From contig JBJKRF010000163.1 in the NCBI GenBank assembly GCA_046704785.1, positions 1 through 16,468 on the forward strand: a DNA stretch of 16,468 nucleotides. Direction: 5' to 3'. Positions within the stretch are counted from its first letter, which is position 1. Every line of letters starts with the position of its first letter. This document shows positions 5,206-12,787 of the stretch, one piece after another. Under the pieces are notes generated by a model. That model was not told the origin of the DNA. It searched no databases and saw only the letters and a list, made by a program, of their open reading frames with translations. A program made the translations under genes and the position numbers. Origin of the DNA: JBJKRF01 sp046704785. Lineage in GTDB: Bacteria; Chloroflexota; Anaerolineae; Anaerolineales; Villigracilaceae.

Positions 5206-7362
5206 ATGAAACAACTCCTTCAAAACATGCGCGACGGCAAGACCGTCGTCGAAGACGTGCCCGTGCCCACCCCGCAAGCCGGGCAGGCGCTCGTCAAAGT
5301 GGCCGCCTCGCTGGTTTCCGCCGGCACCGAACGGATGCTCGTCGAATTTGCCGAGAAATCGCTGGTGGGCAAAGCCCGCTCGCGCCCCGACCTCGTCCGG
5401 CAGGTGCTCGACAAGATGCAGCGCGAAGGCCTCGTTCCCACGCTCCAGGCGGCCTTCAACCGTCTCGACCAACCCATGCCGCTGGGCTATTCCTCGGCAG
5501 GCGTCATCGCCGCCCTCGGCGCACAGATGGACGCTTTTACACTGGGCCAGCGCGTGGCCTGCGCGGGCGGCGGCTACGCCGTCCATGCCGAGTACAACCT
5601 GGTTCCACGCAACCTGCTCACGCCGCTGCCCGATTCCGTCGACTTCGAATCCGCCGCCTTCACCACCTTGGGCGCCATCGCCCTGCACGGTTTCCGTCTG
5701 GCCGAGGCCCAGCTCGGCGAGAACGTGGCCGTCATCGGATTGGGCCTTTTGGGATTATTGATGATTCAACTGGCGTCTGCGGCCGGATGCCGCGTCTTCG
5801 GCGTGGATGTCGACCCGGAGCGGGTTCAACGTGCGACTCAATTGAGAATTTCGGCCTGCCTCCGTCAAAATGCGGAAGAGGCCGCCCAGGCCTTTACCGC
5901 CAACCGGGGCTTCGACGCCGTGCTGATCTGCGCCGACACGCACGCCAACGACCCCGTCGAGCTGGCTGGCGCCATCGCCCGCGACCGCGCGCGCGTGGTC
6001 GCCACCGGCGCCGTTGGTCTGAACCTTCCCCGCAAACGCTACTACGAAAAAGAACTCAACTTCATCAACTCGCGCTCCTACGGGCCGGGCCGTTACGACC
6101 CAGCCTACGAAGAGCACGGGCGCGATTACCCCATCAGCTACGTGCGCTGGACGGAAGGCCGCAACTTTGAGGCGGTCGTGGCCCTGCTGGAAAACGGGAA
6201 ACTGCGCGTACAGCCATTGATCACGCACCGTTTCTCCATCGAACGCGCCGCCCAGGCGTACACGCTCATCACCGGCAAGCGCAAAGAAGCCTTCCTGGGC
6301 GTCTTGCTCACGTATCCCGATGCGCCCGGCATCCCGGACTCGCGCGTTACGTTCCAACCGCACGAGGCGCAACGCCCGGCGTCCGACGCAATCGGGCTAG
6401 GCGTCCTCGGCGCGGGGCTGTACGCCAACGCCACGCTGCTGCCCGCTTTGAAGAAAGTGGACGGCCTCACGCGTATCGGAATCGCTTCGGCAGGAGGCTT
6501 GCACGCCCGCCACGCCGGAGAGAAATTCGGCTTTCGTTACGCCTGCTCCGACGACGACCAACTCCTGAACGACCCCGATATCACCACTCTCGCCATCCTG
6601 ACCCGTCACGACACACACGCCGACCTGGTGCTCAAAGCTTTGCGCGCCGGGAAACACGTCTTCGTCGAGAAACCACTGGCCATCAATTCCGAACAGCTCG
6701 CCTCGCTTCGAGAGCAAATCCTGAACACCAAAGACGGCCCCTTGCTGACCGTCGGTTTCAACCGCCGTTTTGCGCCGCTCGCGCGACAACTCGCCGCCTT
6801 CCTGCAGGGCCGCACCGAGGCCTTGTACGCCCATTATCGCGTCAACGCCGGGCTGATTCCGCTAAGCCACTGGACGCAGGACCCGGCCCTCGGCGGCGGA
6901 CGCCTCGTCGGCGAAGGCTGCCACTTTGTCGATTTTCTCACCTTCCTGGTCAGCGCCGCACCGCTGTCTGTTAGCGCGCGGGCCCTGCCCGACGGCGGCA
7001 AATACTGCGCAGACAATTTCTCGCTGACTTTCACCTTCCCCGATGGTTCCATCGGCGTGCTGGACTATCTCGCCAACGGCGACAAGTCTTTCCCTAAGGA
7101 GCGCGTCGAAGTCTTTTGCGGCGGTCGCGTCGCCGTGCTGGACGATTTCCGTACGCTCGAAATGGTACGGGACGGGAAACGCAAGCAGGTCAAAGGCGCG
7201 CAGAATAAAGGCTGGGTAGACGAGTGGCGTGCCTTTGTCCGCGCCATCCGCACGGGCGGGCCGCCGCCGATTCCCTACGAGCAACTGTTCGACGTGACGC
7301 AGGCCACCTTCGCAGCGCTGGAGTCGCTGCGCGAGGGTTCGCGGAGTATAATCATTTCATGA
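5206..7362 (+). CDS. Two-domain oxidoreductase (MDR-like + Gfo/Idh/MocA)
   Basis: This is a 718-aa fusion. Residues 1-370 resemble the medium-chain dehydrogenase fold with a nucleotide-binding GLGLLG at 178-183. Residues 396-718 are a Gfo/Idh/MocA dehydrogenase with a second Rossmann motif (GVLGAGLYA, 399-407), the catalytic VFVEKP (486-490) and GEGCHFVDF (569-577). The first half lacks the usual zinc ligands: VSAGTER and PLGYSSAGV stand where zinc ADHs have Cys-Gly-x-Asp and GHE. It is therefore unlikely to be a zinc alcohol dehydrogenase. This bi-domain family is typical of exopolysaccharide and O-antigen clusters next to heparinase II/III and GT4 genes, as here, and probably oxidises or epimerises a nucleotide-linked sugar; the exact substrate is unknown. 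No good ribosome-binding site is visible. The last residues (SRSIIIS) look like a replaced terminus, and the stop overlaps the mntA start (ATGA). Confidence 0.88.
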   Translation: MKQLLQNMRDGKTVVEDVPVPTPQAGQALVKVAASLVSAGTERMLVEFAEKSLVGKARSRPDLVRQVLDKMQREGLVPTLQAAFNRLDQPMPLGYSSAGVIAALGAQMDAFTLGQRVACAGGGYAVHAEYNLVPRNLLTPLPDSVDFESAAFTTLGAIALHGFRLAEAQLGENVAVIGLGLLGLLMIQLASAAGCRVFGVDVDPERVQRATQLRISACLRQNAEEAAQAFTANRGFDAVLICADTHANDPVELAGAIARDRARVVATGAVGLNLPRKRYYEKELNFINSRSYGPGRYDPAYEEHGRDYPISYVRWTEGRNFEAVVALLENGKLRVQPLITHRFSIERAAQAYTLITGKRKEAFLGVLLTYPDAPGIPDSRVTFQPHEAQRPASDAIGLGVLGAGLYANATLLPALKKVDGLTRIGIASAGGLHARHAGEKFGFRYACSDDDQLLNDPDITTLAILTRHDTHADLVLKALRAGKHVFVEKPLAINSEQLASLREQILNTKDGPLLTVGFNRRFAPLARQLAAFLQGRTEALYAHYRVNAGLIPLSHWTQDPALGGGRLVGEGCHFVDFLTFLVSAAPLSVSARALPDGGKYCADNFSLTFTFPDGSIGVLDYLANGDKSFPKERVEVFCGGRVAVLDDFRTLEMVRDGKRKQVKGAQNKGWVDEWRAFVRAIRTGGPPPIPYEQLFDVTQATFAALESLREGSRSIIIS
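7296..7330 (+). repeat. Direct repeat, left copy (oxidoreductase 3' end)
   Basis: These 35 bases lie in codons 697-709 of the oxidoreductase and match 8241-8275 at 32 positions. The two copies are 945 bases apart and flank the MntA/HepT pair. The differences (7308, 7317, 7318) make two silent third-position changes and one Leu-to-Val change. Confidence 0.9.
7347..7361 (+). promoter_or_regulatory. TATAAT placed for a leaderless mntA transcript
   Basis: A perfect TATAAT (7347-7352) ends six bases before the mntA ATG (7359), so transcription would begin at or next to the A of the start codon. The -35 position (TCGCTG, 7324-7329, 17-base spacer) is poor. The element lies inside the last codons of the oxidoreductase and encodes part of its odd SIIIS ending. 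No Shine-Dalgarno is visible, which agrees with a leaderless or coupled start. Confidence 0.5.
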
Positions 7363-7778
7363 ACGAACGACTGCAAAAACTCGAGCAGACCTGCAAAAAT
7401 CACGGCGTCAAGGCCTTATACGTCTTTGGCAGTCGTGCTGCACAGGCGAGTCGCGCCCTGCAAGAGGCAGATTACCGGTTCGAGGCATCGCAGCGCGACC
7501 TGGATATTGGAGTTCTCGTGGCTTTCCCATTTTCCATCGAGAGCAAAGTGGAGTTGGCGCTAGAACTGGAGGATGTTTTTGGCGCGCCGCGCGTCGACTT
7601 GTCCTTTCTGCCCGAAGTAGATGCATTTCTTGCGGCGAACATCATCCGTGGTAAGCGCGTCTATACAGAGGATCCTTATCACGCGGATGAATATGAACTG
7701 TTCGTGCTCCGCCGCGCCGGTGACCTGGCAGAACTGGAACGCGAACGTATGGCGATGATCTTGGCGGGAGATCGATGA
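7359..7778 (+). CDS. mntA: MntA-type nucleotidyltransferase antitoxin
   Basis: This 139-aa protein has the minimal nucleotidyltransferase fold. I chose the ATG at 7359 because it overlaps the upstream stop as ATGA; the open frame extends further back only inside the oxidoreductase. The motif order is YVFGSR (Gly24-Ser25), then DLD (Asp47 and Asp49), then a third carboxylate in RVDLSFL (Asp80). In classical MntA proteins GS and DxD are about ten residues apart. Here there are 21, with a helical-looking insert rich in Ala, Arg and Glu. In studied MntA/HepT pairs the antitoxin adds AMP to a tyrosine next to the HEPN active site of HepT and so silences its RNase activity; I infer the same here. 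Its stop overlaps the hepT start, also as ATGA. Confidence 0.88.
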   Translation: MNERLQKLEQTCKNHGVKALYVFGSRAAQASRALQEADYRFEASQRDLDIGVLVAFPFSIESKVELALELEDVFGAPRVDLSFLPEVDAFLAANIIRGKRVYTEDPYHADEYELFVLRRAGDLAELERERMAMILAGDR

Positions 7779-8236
7779 TGGTGCCGGGGAAAATCTCCAA
7801 GCGGGTAGTAAGCGATCGTCTTGCCTGGGTGGACCGCATGATGAAAGAGATTCGCGCTCTGCCACTGGAATCCAAGTCTGCATTTATGCAAGATTCGAGA
7901 AACATCTGGGCATCAGAGTCCTGTTTGCGGCGTGCGCTGGAAGCACTATTCGACATGGGCAGGCATATTGCTGCGAAAGGATTTGGCGAAGGTGTAACCG
8001 AATATAAAGAGATCGTCTCAACCTTGGGACGATATCATGTCATATCGAGCGCCGATCTCGAGTTGATGCTGAAATTGGCGGGGTATCGTAACCGTCTGGT
8101 CCATTTCTATCATGATGTCAGCGCGGATGAATTGTTTGAAATTTGCGCATCACATTTAGGGGATGTCGAACAAATTGCAAGTTCTCTCCGCTCCTGGCTC
8201 ACCAACCATTCCGATTCCATGGATGAAACACTGTAG
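7775..8236 (+). CDS. hepT: HepT-like HEPN-domain RNase toxin
   Basis: This 153-aa, mostly helical protein belongs to the DUF86/HepT HEPN family. The diagnostic active-site motif is R-x4-H-x-Y in YRNRLVHFYHDV, with Arg105, Asn106, His110 and Tyr112. Arg and His are expected to act in RNA cleavage, and Tyr112 is the expected target of AMPylation by MntA. The start at 7775 gives an ATGA overlap with mntA; a second ATG follows immediately at 7778. Length is normal and no residue of the motif is missing, so the toxin looks intact. Base composition is visibly lower in GC than the flanking polysaccharide genes, and the pair interrupts an otherwise tight operon, which suggests acquisition. Five bases after its stop begins a second copy of the oxidoreductase end. 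Confidence 0.9.
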   Translation: MMVPGKISKRVVSDRLAWVDRMMKEIRALPLESKSAFMQDSRNIWASESCLRRALEALFDMGRHIAAKGFGEGVTEYKEIVSTLGRYHVISSADLELMLKLAGYRNRLVHFYHDVSADELFEICASHLGDVEQIASSLRSWLTNHSDSMDETL

Positions 8237-8240
8237 TGCA

Positions 8241-8301
8241 GACGCAGGCCACGTTCGCAGCAGTGGAGTCGCTGCATAGTGGCTCCAGCGTGCGAATCTA
8301 A
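8241..8301 (+). pseudogene. Remnant of the oxidoreductase C-terminus
   Basis: Read from 8242, this stretch encodes TQATFAAVESLHSGSSVRI and then TAA (8299-8301). The live gene ends TQATFAALESLREGSRSIIIS. The first 35 bases match 7296-7330 at 32 positions, then similarity fades but stays alignable at protein level through Gly-Ser. There is no start codon, so it is a detached gene end. Its VRI ending looks more like a natural terminus than the SIIIS of the live gene. Its stop lies 15 bases before the heparinase ATG, which would be an ordinary operon spacing for the uninterrupted pair. I infer that this is the old end of the oxidoreductase left behind when the TA cassette entered. Confidence 0.8.
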
Positions 8302-8316
8302 ATACCGGATCGATTG

Positions 8317-10284
8317 ATGCCTGATTTTTCCCGCTTGTTGCTGCCCTTTAAAGCCTTGCGCGAACTGGGCCCGGCGCCGCTGGCGCTCGATGCACTCTAC
8401 CGCTTCGGGCTGGCCAGCGGCCACTACGCGCGCACCGTCCAGCCTCCCGCGCCCGTCGAAGGGCTACAGATTCGGGAGCTGTTCGCGTTCCCGGCGCGGG
8501 AGGCACTGCGAGCCGTGCTCGGCCCCGCAGGCCAGGCCAAATTGCTGGCCGAGGCGGATGAAATCGTCGGCGGCCAGGTGCGCCTGTTTGGCGACGAGCC
8601 GCTCGAATTGAAGCTCGATCCGGGCGGGCCGCTGGCCCATTGGAGCGCCTACGAAACGGGCGCCATCCAATCATACGGCGACATCAAATTCATCTGGGAG
8701 CCCGCCCGTTTCGGCTGGGCTTTCGTATTGGGCCGCGCCTATCATCTCAACGGCGACGAACGCTACGCCGAGGCCTTCTGGCGCTTTTTCGAGCGCTTCC
8801 AGGCGGCCAACCCACCTTATCGGGGGCCGAATTGGATGAGCGCACAGGAAGTCGGATTCCGTTTGATGGCCTTCATCTGGGCTGCCGGGATTTTTGCCCG
8901 CTCGGATCAGTCCACGCCGGCACGCCTGGCTGCCCTCGCCGCTTCGACGGCGGTTCACGCCGCCCGCATCCCGCCTACGCTGGTGTACGCGCGCGCCCAG
9001 AACAACAACCACCTGCTGAGCGAGGCCGCTGCGCTTTACACAGCCGGGCTGGCGCTGCCTGCCCACCCCGACGCGCCGGCGTGGCGCGCCGCCGGCGAGA
9101 AGTGGCTGCGCTGGTGCCTGCTCAATCAGATCGACACCTACGGCAACTACGTCCAGCACTCGACGAACTACCAGCGCCTGATGCTGCAAGTGGCCCTGTG
9201 GGCGCACCTGCTGCTCGAAAGGCTGCACGAACTGAACCCCGAAACGCTGGACGAGGCCTCCTGGTTGAACGATAAGGCCCGCGAAAACCTGGCGTTGGCT
9301 ACGCACTGGCTGCTTTCCCTGCTCGATCCCGATTCGGGGCGTGTGCCCAATCTGGGCGCCAACGACGGAGCGCAGGTCTTTCCCTTCTCCACTTGCAATT
9401 TTAGCGATTTCCGCCCGGTCGTCCAGGCGGCGGCGCGCGCCTTCATGGGCTACAGTCTGGCCTCCGGCCCCTGGAATGAAGCTGCGCTGTGGTTCGGCCT
9501 GCCGCACGTTGAAAGCGAATTCGACCCACCGCGCTACCGCGGCGACCATCTCTATGCGCCGAACTCGTGGGGCTACTTGCGCGCCGTCAAATTCAGCACG
9601 CGGCCCTCGCACGCCGACCAGTTGCACTTCGATCTATGGTGGCGTGGATTCAACATCGCGCAGGACGCGGGTACGTATCGCTACAACGCCGCGCCGCCCT
9701 GGGACAACCGCCTGACATCCACGCTGGTGCACAACACGGTCACGCTGGATGCCCAGGAGCAGATGACGCGCGCCGGGCGCTTCTTGTATCTCGACTGGGC
9801 CAGGGCCATCAGCAAACGTCACTTCGACACCGACGGCGATTTTTTGGAGCGGGTCTCTGCTCAAACGGACGCCTATCGCCGCTTCGGTGTGCGCCACGAA
9901 CGCACCGTATCGGCTTACGCCGAGGACCGCTGGCGCGTGGACGACGAACTGGTACACGTCATGATTCCCGGCAAAGTGCACGGTTCGCACGTCTTTCGCC
10001 TGCACTGGCTGCTACCCGACTGGGAATACAGCCTCGACGGCGCGACCCTGCGCCTGAAAACCCCTCGCGGCTGGATGACACTCTCCGTCTCGTCGGGATT
10101 GCCCTTCAAACGGGTGGGACTGGTGCGCGCCGGAGAGTTGGTGCAGGGCGACGGGCTGCTCGACCCGACCTTTGGCTGGGTCTCGCCCACCTACGGTGTC
10201 AAACGCCCGGCCTTGTCATTCGCCATTGAAGTAGAATCGGTGGAGACCGTCCAATTTACCAGTAAGTTCGATTTCCCAAAATAG
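8317..10284 (+). CDS. Heparinase II/III-family protein (polysaccharide lyase-like)
   Basis: This 655-aa protein starts at ATG 8317; a TTG directly before it at 8314 is less likely. Residues 110-400 form the alpha/alpha-toroid part, with GPNWMSAQEVGFRL (170-183), QNNNHLLSEAAAL (228-240) and STNYQRL (282-288). Residues 410-655 are the beta-sandwich typical of PF07940, with SHADQLHFDLWWRG (431-444), DAGTYRYN (450-457) and LVHNTVTLDAQEQM (470-483). Candidate catalytic residues are an Asn in 229-231, His232, Tyr285 and His432, by analogy with heparinase II/III. No signal peptide is visible, which fits a cytosolic biosynthetic role better than secreted degradation. In surface-polysaccharide clusters such proteins sit between the bi-domain oxidoreductase and a GT4 gene, as here. 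The substrate is unknown, and uronate epimerisation or chain trimming are both possible. Confidence 0.9.
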   Translation: MPDFSRLLLPFKALRELGPAPLALDALYRFGLASGHYARTVQPPAPVEGLQIRELFAFPAREALRAVLGPAGQAKLLAEADEIVGGQVRLFGDEPLELKLDPGGPLAHWSAYETGAIQSYGDIKFIWEPARFGWAFVLGRAYHLNGDERYAEAFWRFFERFQAANPPYRGPNWMSAQEVGFRLMAFIWAAGIFARSDQSTPARLAALAASTAVHAARIPPTLVYARAQNNNHLLSEAAALYTAGLALPAHPDAPAWRAAGEKWLRWCLLNQIDTYGNYVQHSTNYQRLMLQVALWAHLLLERLHELNPETLDEASWLNDKARENLALATHWLLSLLDPDSGRVPNLGANDGAQVFPFSTCNFSDFRPVVQAAARAFMGYSLASGPWNEAALWFGLPHVESEFDPPRYRGDHLYAPNSWGYLRAVKFSTRPSHADQLHFDLWWRGFNIAQDAGTYRYNAAPPWDNRLTSTLVHNTVTLDAQEQMTRAGRFLYLDWARAISKRHFDTDGDFLERVSAQTDAYRRFGVRHERTVSAYAEDRWRVDDELVHVMIPGKVHGSHVFRLHWLLPDWEYSLDGATLRLKTPRGWMTLSVSSGLPFKRVGLVRAGELVQGDGLLDPTFGWVSPTYGVKRPALSFAIEVESVETVQFTSKFDFPK

Positions 10285-10286
10285 CC

Positions 10287-11516
10287 ATGCATATTCTGCT
10301 CATTCACCAGGCCTTTGCTGCACTCGACGAACCCGGCGGAACGCGCCACCACGAACTGGCGCGTCTCCTGGCGCAGAAAGGAAATCAGGTCACGGTCATT
10401 GCCAGCCCGGTCTCGTATTTGACGGGAAATTTCTCATCTCGTGAAGCGTCTCCCAAAGGAGCAGGAAGAGGCAGCGGTGAGGACGATGGCGTGAGAGTCA
10501 TTCGCGCCGCCACCTACAGCGGTTTACACAAATCCTTCGTGCACCGTGTCTTCGCGTTCTTTTCGTTCATGTTCTCATCGTTCATCGTCGGGCTGGGCGT
10601 CAAAAACGTGGATGTGGTTTGGGGCACCTCGCCGCCCATCTTCCAGGGCGTGACCGCCTGGTTGCTGGCGCGACTCAAGGGAGCAAAATTCCTGTTCGAG
10701 GTGCGCGACCTGTGGCCCGACTTTGCTATCGCCGTCGGGGTGCTAAAAAACCCTGTTTTGATTCGCCTGTCGCTCTGGCTGGAGGGCTTTCTCTACCGGC
10801 GCGCCGACCGGATGATGGTCAACAGCCCGGCCTACGTAAAACACGTCCGGGAGCGTGGCGCGCGCACCGTGGACTTGATTCCCAACGGAGCCGACCCGCA
10901 CATGTTCGACCCGTTCGATAGCGGCCTCGCTTTCCGGCGGTTCCACAAGCTCAACAATAAATTTGTCGCGCTGTATGCTGGGGCGCACGGCCTGTCCAAC
11001 GATCTGGCGGTATTGCTGGAGGCAGCTCAATTGCTGAAGGACGAGCACGGAATCCAGATCGTGCTGCTCGGCGATGGCAAGGAAAAACCGAATTTGCAGG
11101 CACGCGCAGCGGAGTTGGGACTGGCCAATGTGAGCTTCCTGCCGCCCGTGCCAAAACGCGAGATGGGCGCAGCGCTGGCCGGCGCGGACGCTTGTATTGC
11201 GATTTTAAAGCCCATCGAAGCCTACAAGACCACCTACCCCAACAAGGTCTTCGACTATATGGCTGCCGGGCGTCCGGTTGTGCTGGTCATCGATGGAGTG
11301 ATCCGCGAGGTGGTGGAGGCCGCCGGCTGCGGCCTATTCGTCCAGCCGGGCAGCGCCATGGCCCTGGCCGAAGCCATCCGCGCCCTGGCTGCCGACCGCG
11401 ACCAGGCCACCGAGATGGGCATCCGCGGGCAACGCTACCTGGAAGAACATTTCAGCCGCGAGAAACTGGCGGAAAAATTCGAAAAGTTGTTGGTCAAAAT
11501 GGTGAAGAATGGATAA
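10287..11516 (+). CDS. GT4 glycosyltransferase, WbuB-like
   Basis: This 409-aa GT-B enzyme opens two bases after the heparinase stop. The N-terminal domain begins MHILLIHQAF, with the glycine loop EPGGTRHHELARLL (15-28) and VTVIASPVSYLTG (35-47). The segment VRDLWPDFAIAVG (139-151) is characteristic of WbuB-type enzymes of O-antigen and capsule synthesis. The C-terminal donor domain has LLGDGKEKPNL (260-270) and TYPNKVFDYMAAGRPVVL (316-333). The EX7E-like region VIREVVEAAGCG follows at 338-349. A short Gly/Ser-rich insert (50-67) lies in an exposed loop after strand two. It likely transfers a sugar from a nucleotide donor to a lipid-linked acceptor on the cytoplasmic face of the membrane. Its 3' end overlaps the next gene by eight bases. 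Confidence 0.9.
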   Translation: MHILLIHQAFAALDEPGGTRHHELARLLAQKGNQVTVIASPVSYLTGNFSSREASPKGAGRGSGEDDGVRVIRAATYSGLHKSFVHRVFAFFSFMFSSFIVGLGVKNVDVVWGTSPPIFQGVTAWLLARLKGAKFLFEVRDLWPDFAIAVGVLKNPVLIRLSLWLEGFLYRRADRMMVNSPAYVKHVRERGARTVDLIPNGADPHMFDPFDSGLAFRRFHKLNNKFVALYAGAHGLSNDLAVLLEAAQLLKDEHGIQIVLLGDGKEKPNLQARAAELGLANVSFLPPVPKREMGAALAGADACIAILKPIEAYKTTYPNKVFDYMAAGRPVVLVIDGVIREVVEAAGCGLFVQPGSAMALAEAIRALAADRDQATEMGIRGQRYLEEHFSREKLAEKFEKLLVKMVKNG

Positions 11517-12669
11517 ATCAGAACAAGAGTCGCGCAACCCATCGGGCTGGAAATTTCCTCTGGTCCTGTTCCTGCTTTTCCGCTTTGGGCTTTGGGGCTG
11601 GATGCTCTTCGTGCGCCACATTTACGCCGTGCCGCTTACCCCCGATAAGGAACTGCGCCCCTATATGGGAATCCTGCCTACAACAAACCCATTCTTGGAG
11701 GTCTGGCAACGCTGGGACACCTTGCAATATCAGGCCGTTGCCGAACGAGGCTACACTGCTTTCAGTACGGCTTTTTTCACCACGCCGCTGTATCCGGGCC
11801 TCATGCGGCTGGGAGCGATGCTGACGGGAAGCACTACCTTACTCGCCGGATTGCTGATTTCGAGCTTGTTTTGCCTGGCCGGGCTGTTCGCTTTCTATCG
11901 GCTGGCTCAAGTAGAGTTGGGCGACGAGCGTCTGGCCAGACGCGCCCTAATTTACTTATGCTTGTTCCCCACAGCTTTTTTTCTATTCGCCCCCTACACT
12001 GAGTCCTTATTCCTGCTTGGAAGCGTTCTATGCCTGTTGGCCTTGCGCCAAAAGCGCTGGGTCTCTTCCGGGCTTTGGGGAATCCTGGCCGCACTCTCTC
12101 GTCTAACCGGCGCACTTCTATTTGTGCCTGCTGCATGGGCGGCATGGATGGACTGGCGACAAACGCACGAACTGAAAAGTTGGCTTTCCCCTTTTCTGAT
12201 CGGAATAGGCTCGATAACCTACCCCCTGTACATTTGGCTGGGCATGGGACGTTCGCCGCTGGCCCCTTTCCTGGCCCAGAGCACACGCTTCCACGGCGGT
12301 TTTACGCTGCCAGGAATCAATATGATCCTGGCCGTACGACAGATCTGGCTCCACATTTATCCCCTCGTCAACTTCTTCGACCTGACCTTTACGCTGGCGT
12401 TTCTGATCTTCGGCTTTTGGGTCTGGAAAAAGCTCGACCGAATCTACGGCGTCTACTACCTGGCATTTATGCTCTTATACCTGACCCGTATCGCAGCCGT
12501 TTATCCTTTATTGAGCATGACGCGCTATGTGCTGGCTTTATTCCCGGCCTTTCTCGTTCTTGCGATCTATGGGAAGAATCCAAAACTCAACCGCTTGATC
12601 ACCTACACCTTCCTGCTCGGCACCTTATTCTTTTCGGCTCAGTTTGCCATTTGGGGTTGGGCGGGCTAA
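11509..12669 (+). CDS. PIG-V-like membrane mannosyltransferase (GT-C type)
   Basis: This 386-aa integral membrane protein has roughly nine to ten hydrophobic segments. Features match the PIG-V / Mannosyl_trans2 group: WQRWDTLQYQAVAERGY (66-82), with Asp70 in the first extracytoplasmic loop as the likely catalytic acid; TTPLYPGLMRL (91-101); FPTAFFLFAPYTESLFLLG (153-171); and SRLTG (197-201). Eukaryotic PIG-V adds the second mannose of GPI anchors from dolichol-phosphate-mannose. Bacterial relatives have no GPI and probably use polyprenyl-phosphate sugars to decorate lipid-linked or cell-wall glycans. The ATG lies inside the end of the GT4 gene (eight-base overlap), so the two are translationally coupled. 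It is the last gene of the polysaccharide operon. GC content appears lower than that of the preceding genes. Confidence 0.82.
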   Translation: MDKSEQESRNPSGWKFPLVLFLLFRFGLWGWMLFVRHIYAVPLTPDKELRPYMGILPTTNPFLEVWQRWDTLQYQAVAERGYTAFSTAFFTTPLYPGLMRLGAMLTGSTTLLAGLLISSLFCLAGLFAFYRLAQVELGDERLARRALIYLCLFPTAFFLFAPYTESLFLLGSVLCLLALRQKRWVSSGLWGILAALSRLTGALLFVPAAWAAWMDWRQTHELKSWLSPFLIGIGSITYPLYIWLGMGRSPLAPFLAQSTRFHGGFTLPGINMILAVRQIWLHIYPLVNFFDLTFTLAFLIFGFWVWKKLDRIYGVYYLAFMLLYLTRIAAVYPLLSMTRYVLALFPAFLVLAIYGKNPKLNRLITYTFLLGTLFFSAQFAIWGWAG

Positions 12670-12787
12670 TGGATGTTTCCGTTACGAGAAGTTGCCGGGG
12701 AAATTAACAGTATTTTTGGAAACTGTGGCGCAAAATTCTGCATTTAAGCCACGAAGAAACGGGATCGTCTGAGTGAGGAGCATTCAC

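Noticed and set aside
5130..6170. Long arginine-rich + strand open frame (346 codons), with a TATACT seven bases before its ATG
   Set aside because: It overlaps the oxidoreductase in another frame, and its composition is the Arg/Pro/Ala-rich pattern of a GC-rich shadow frame. The apparent leaderless promoter is better assigned, weakly, to the operon.
8671..9627. 318-codon minus-strand open frame opposite the heparinase-like gene
   Set aside because: It is the antisense shadow of a GC-rich gene with clear family motifs on the other strand.
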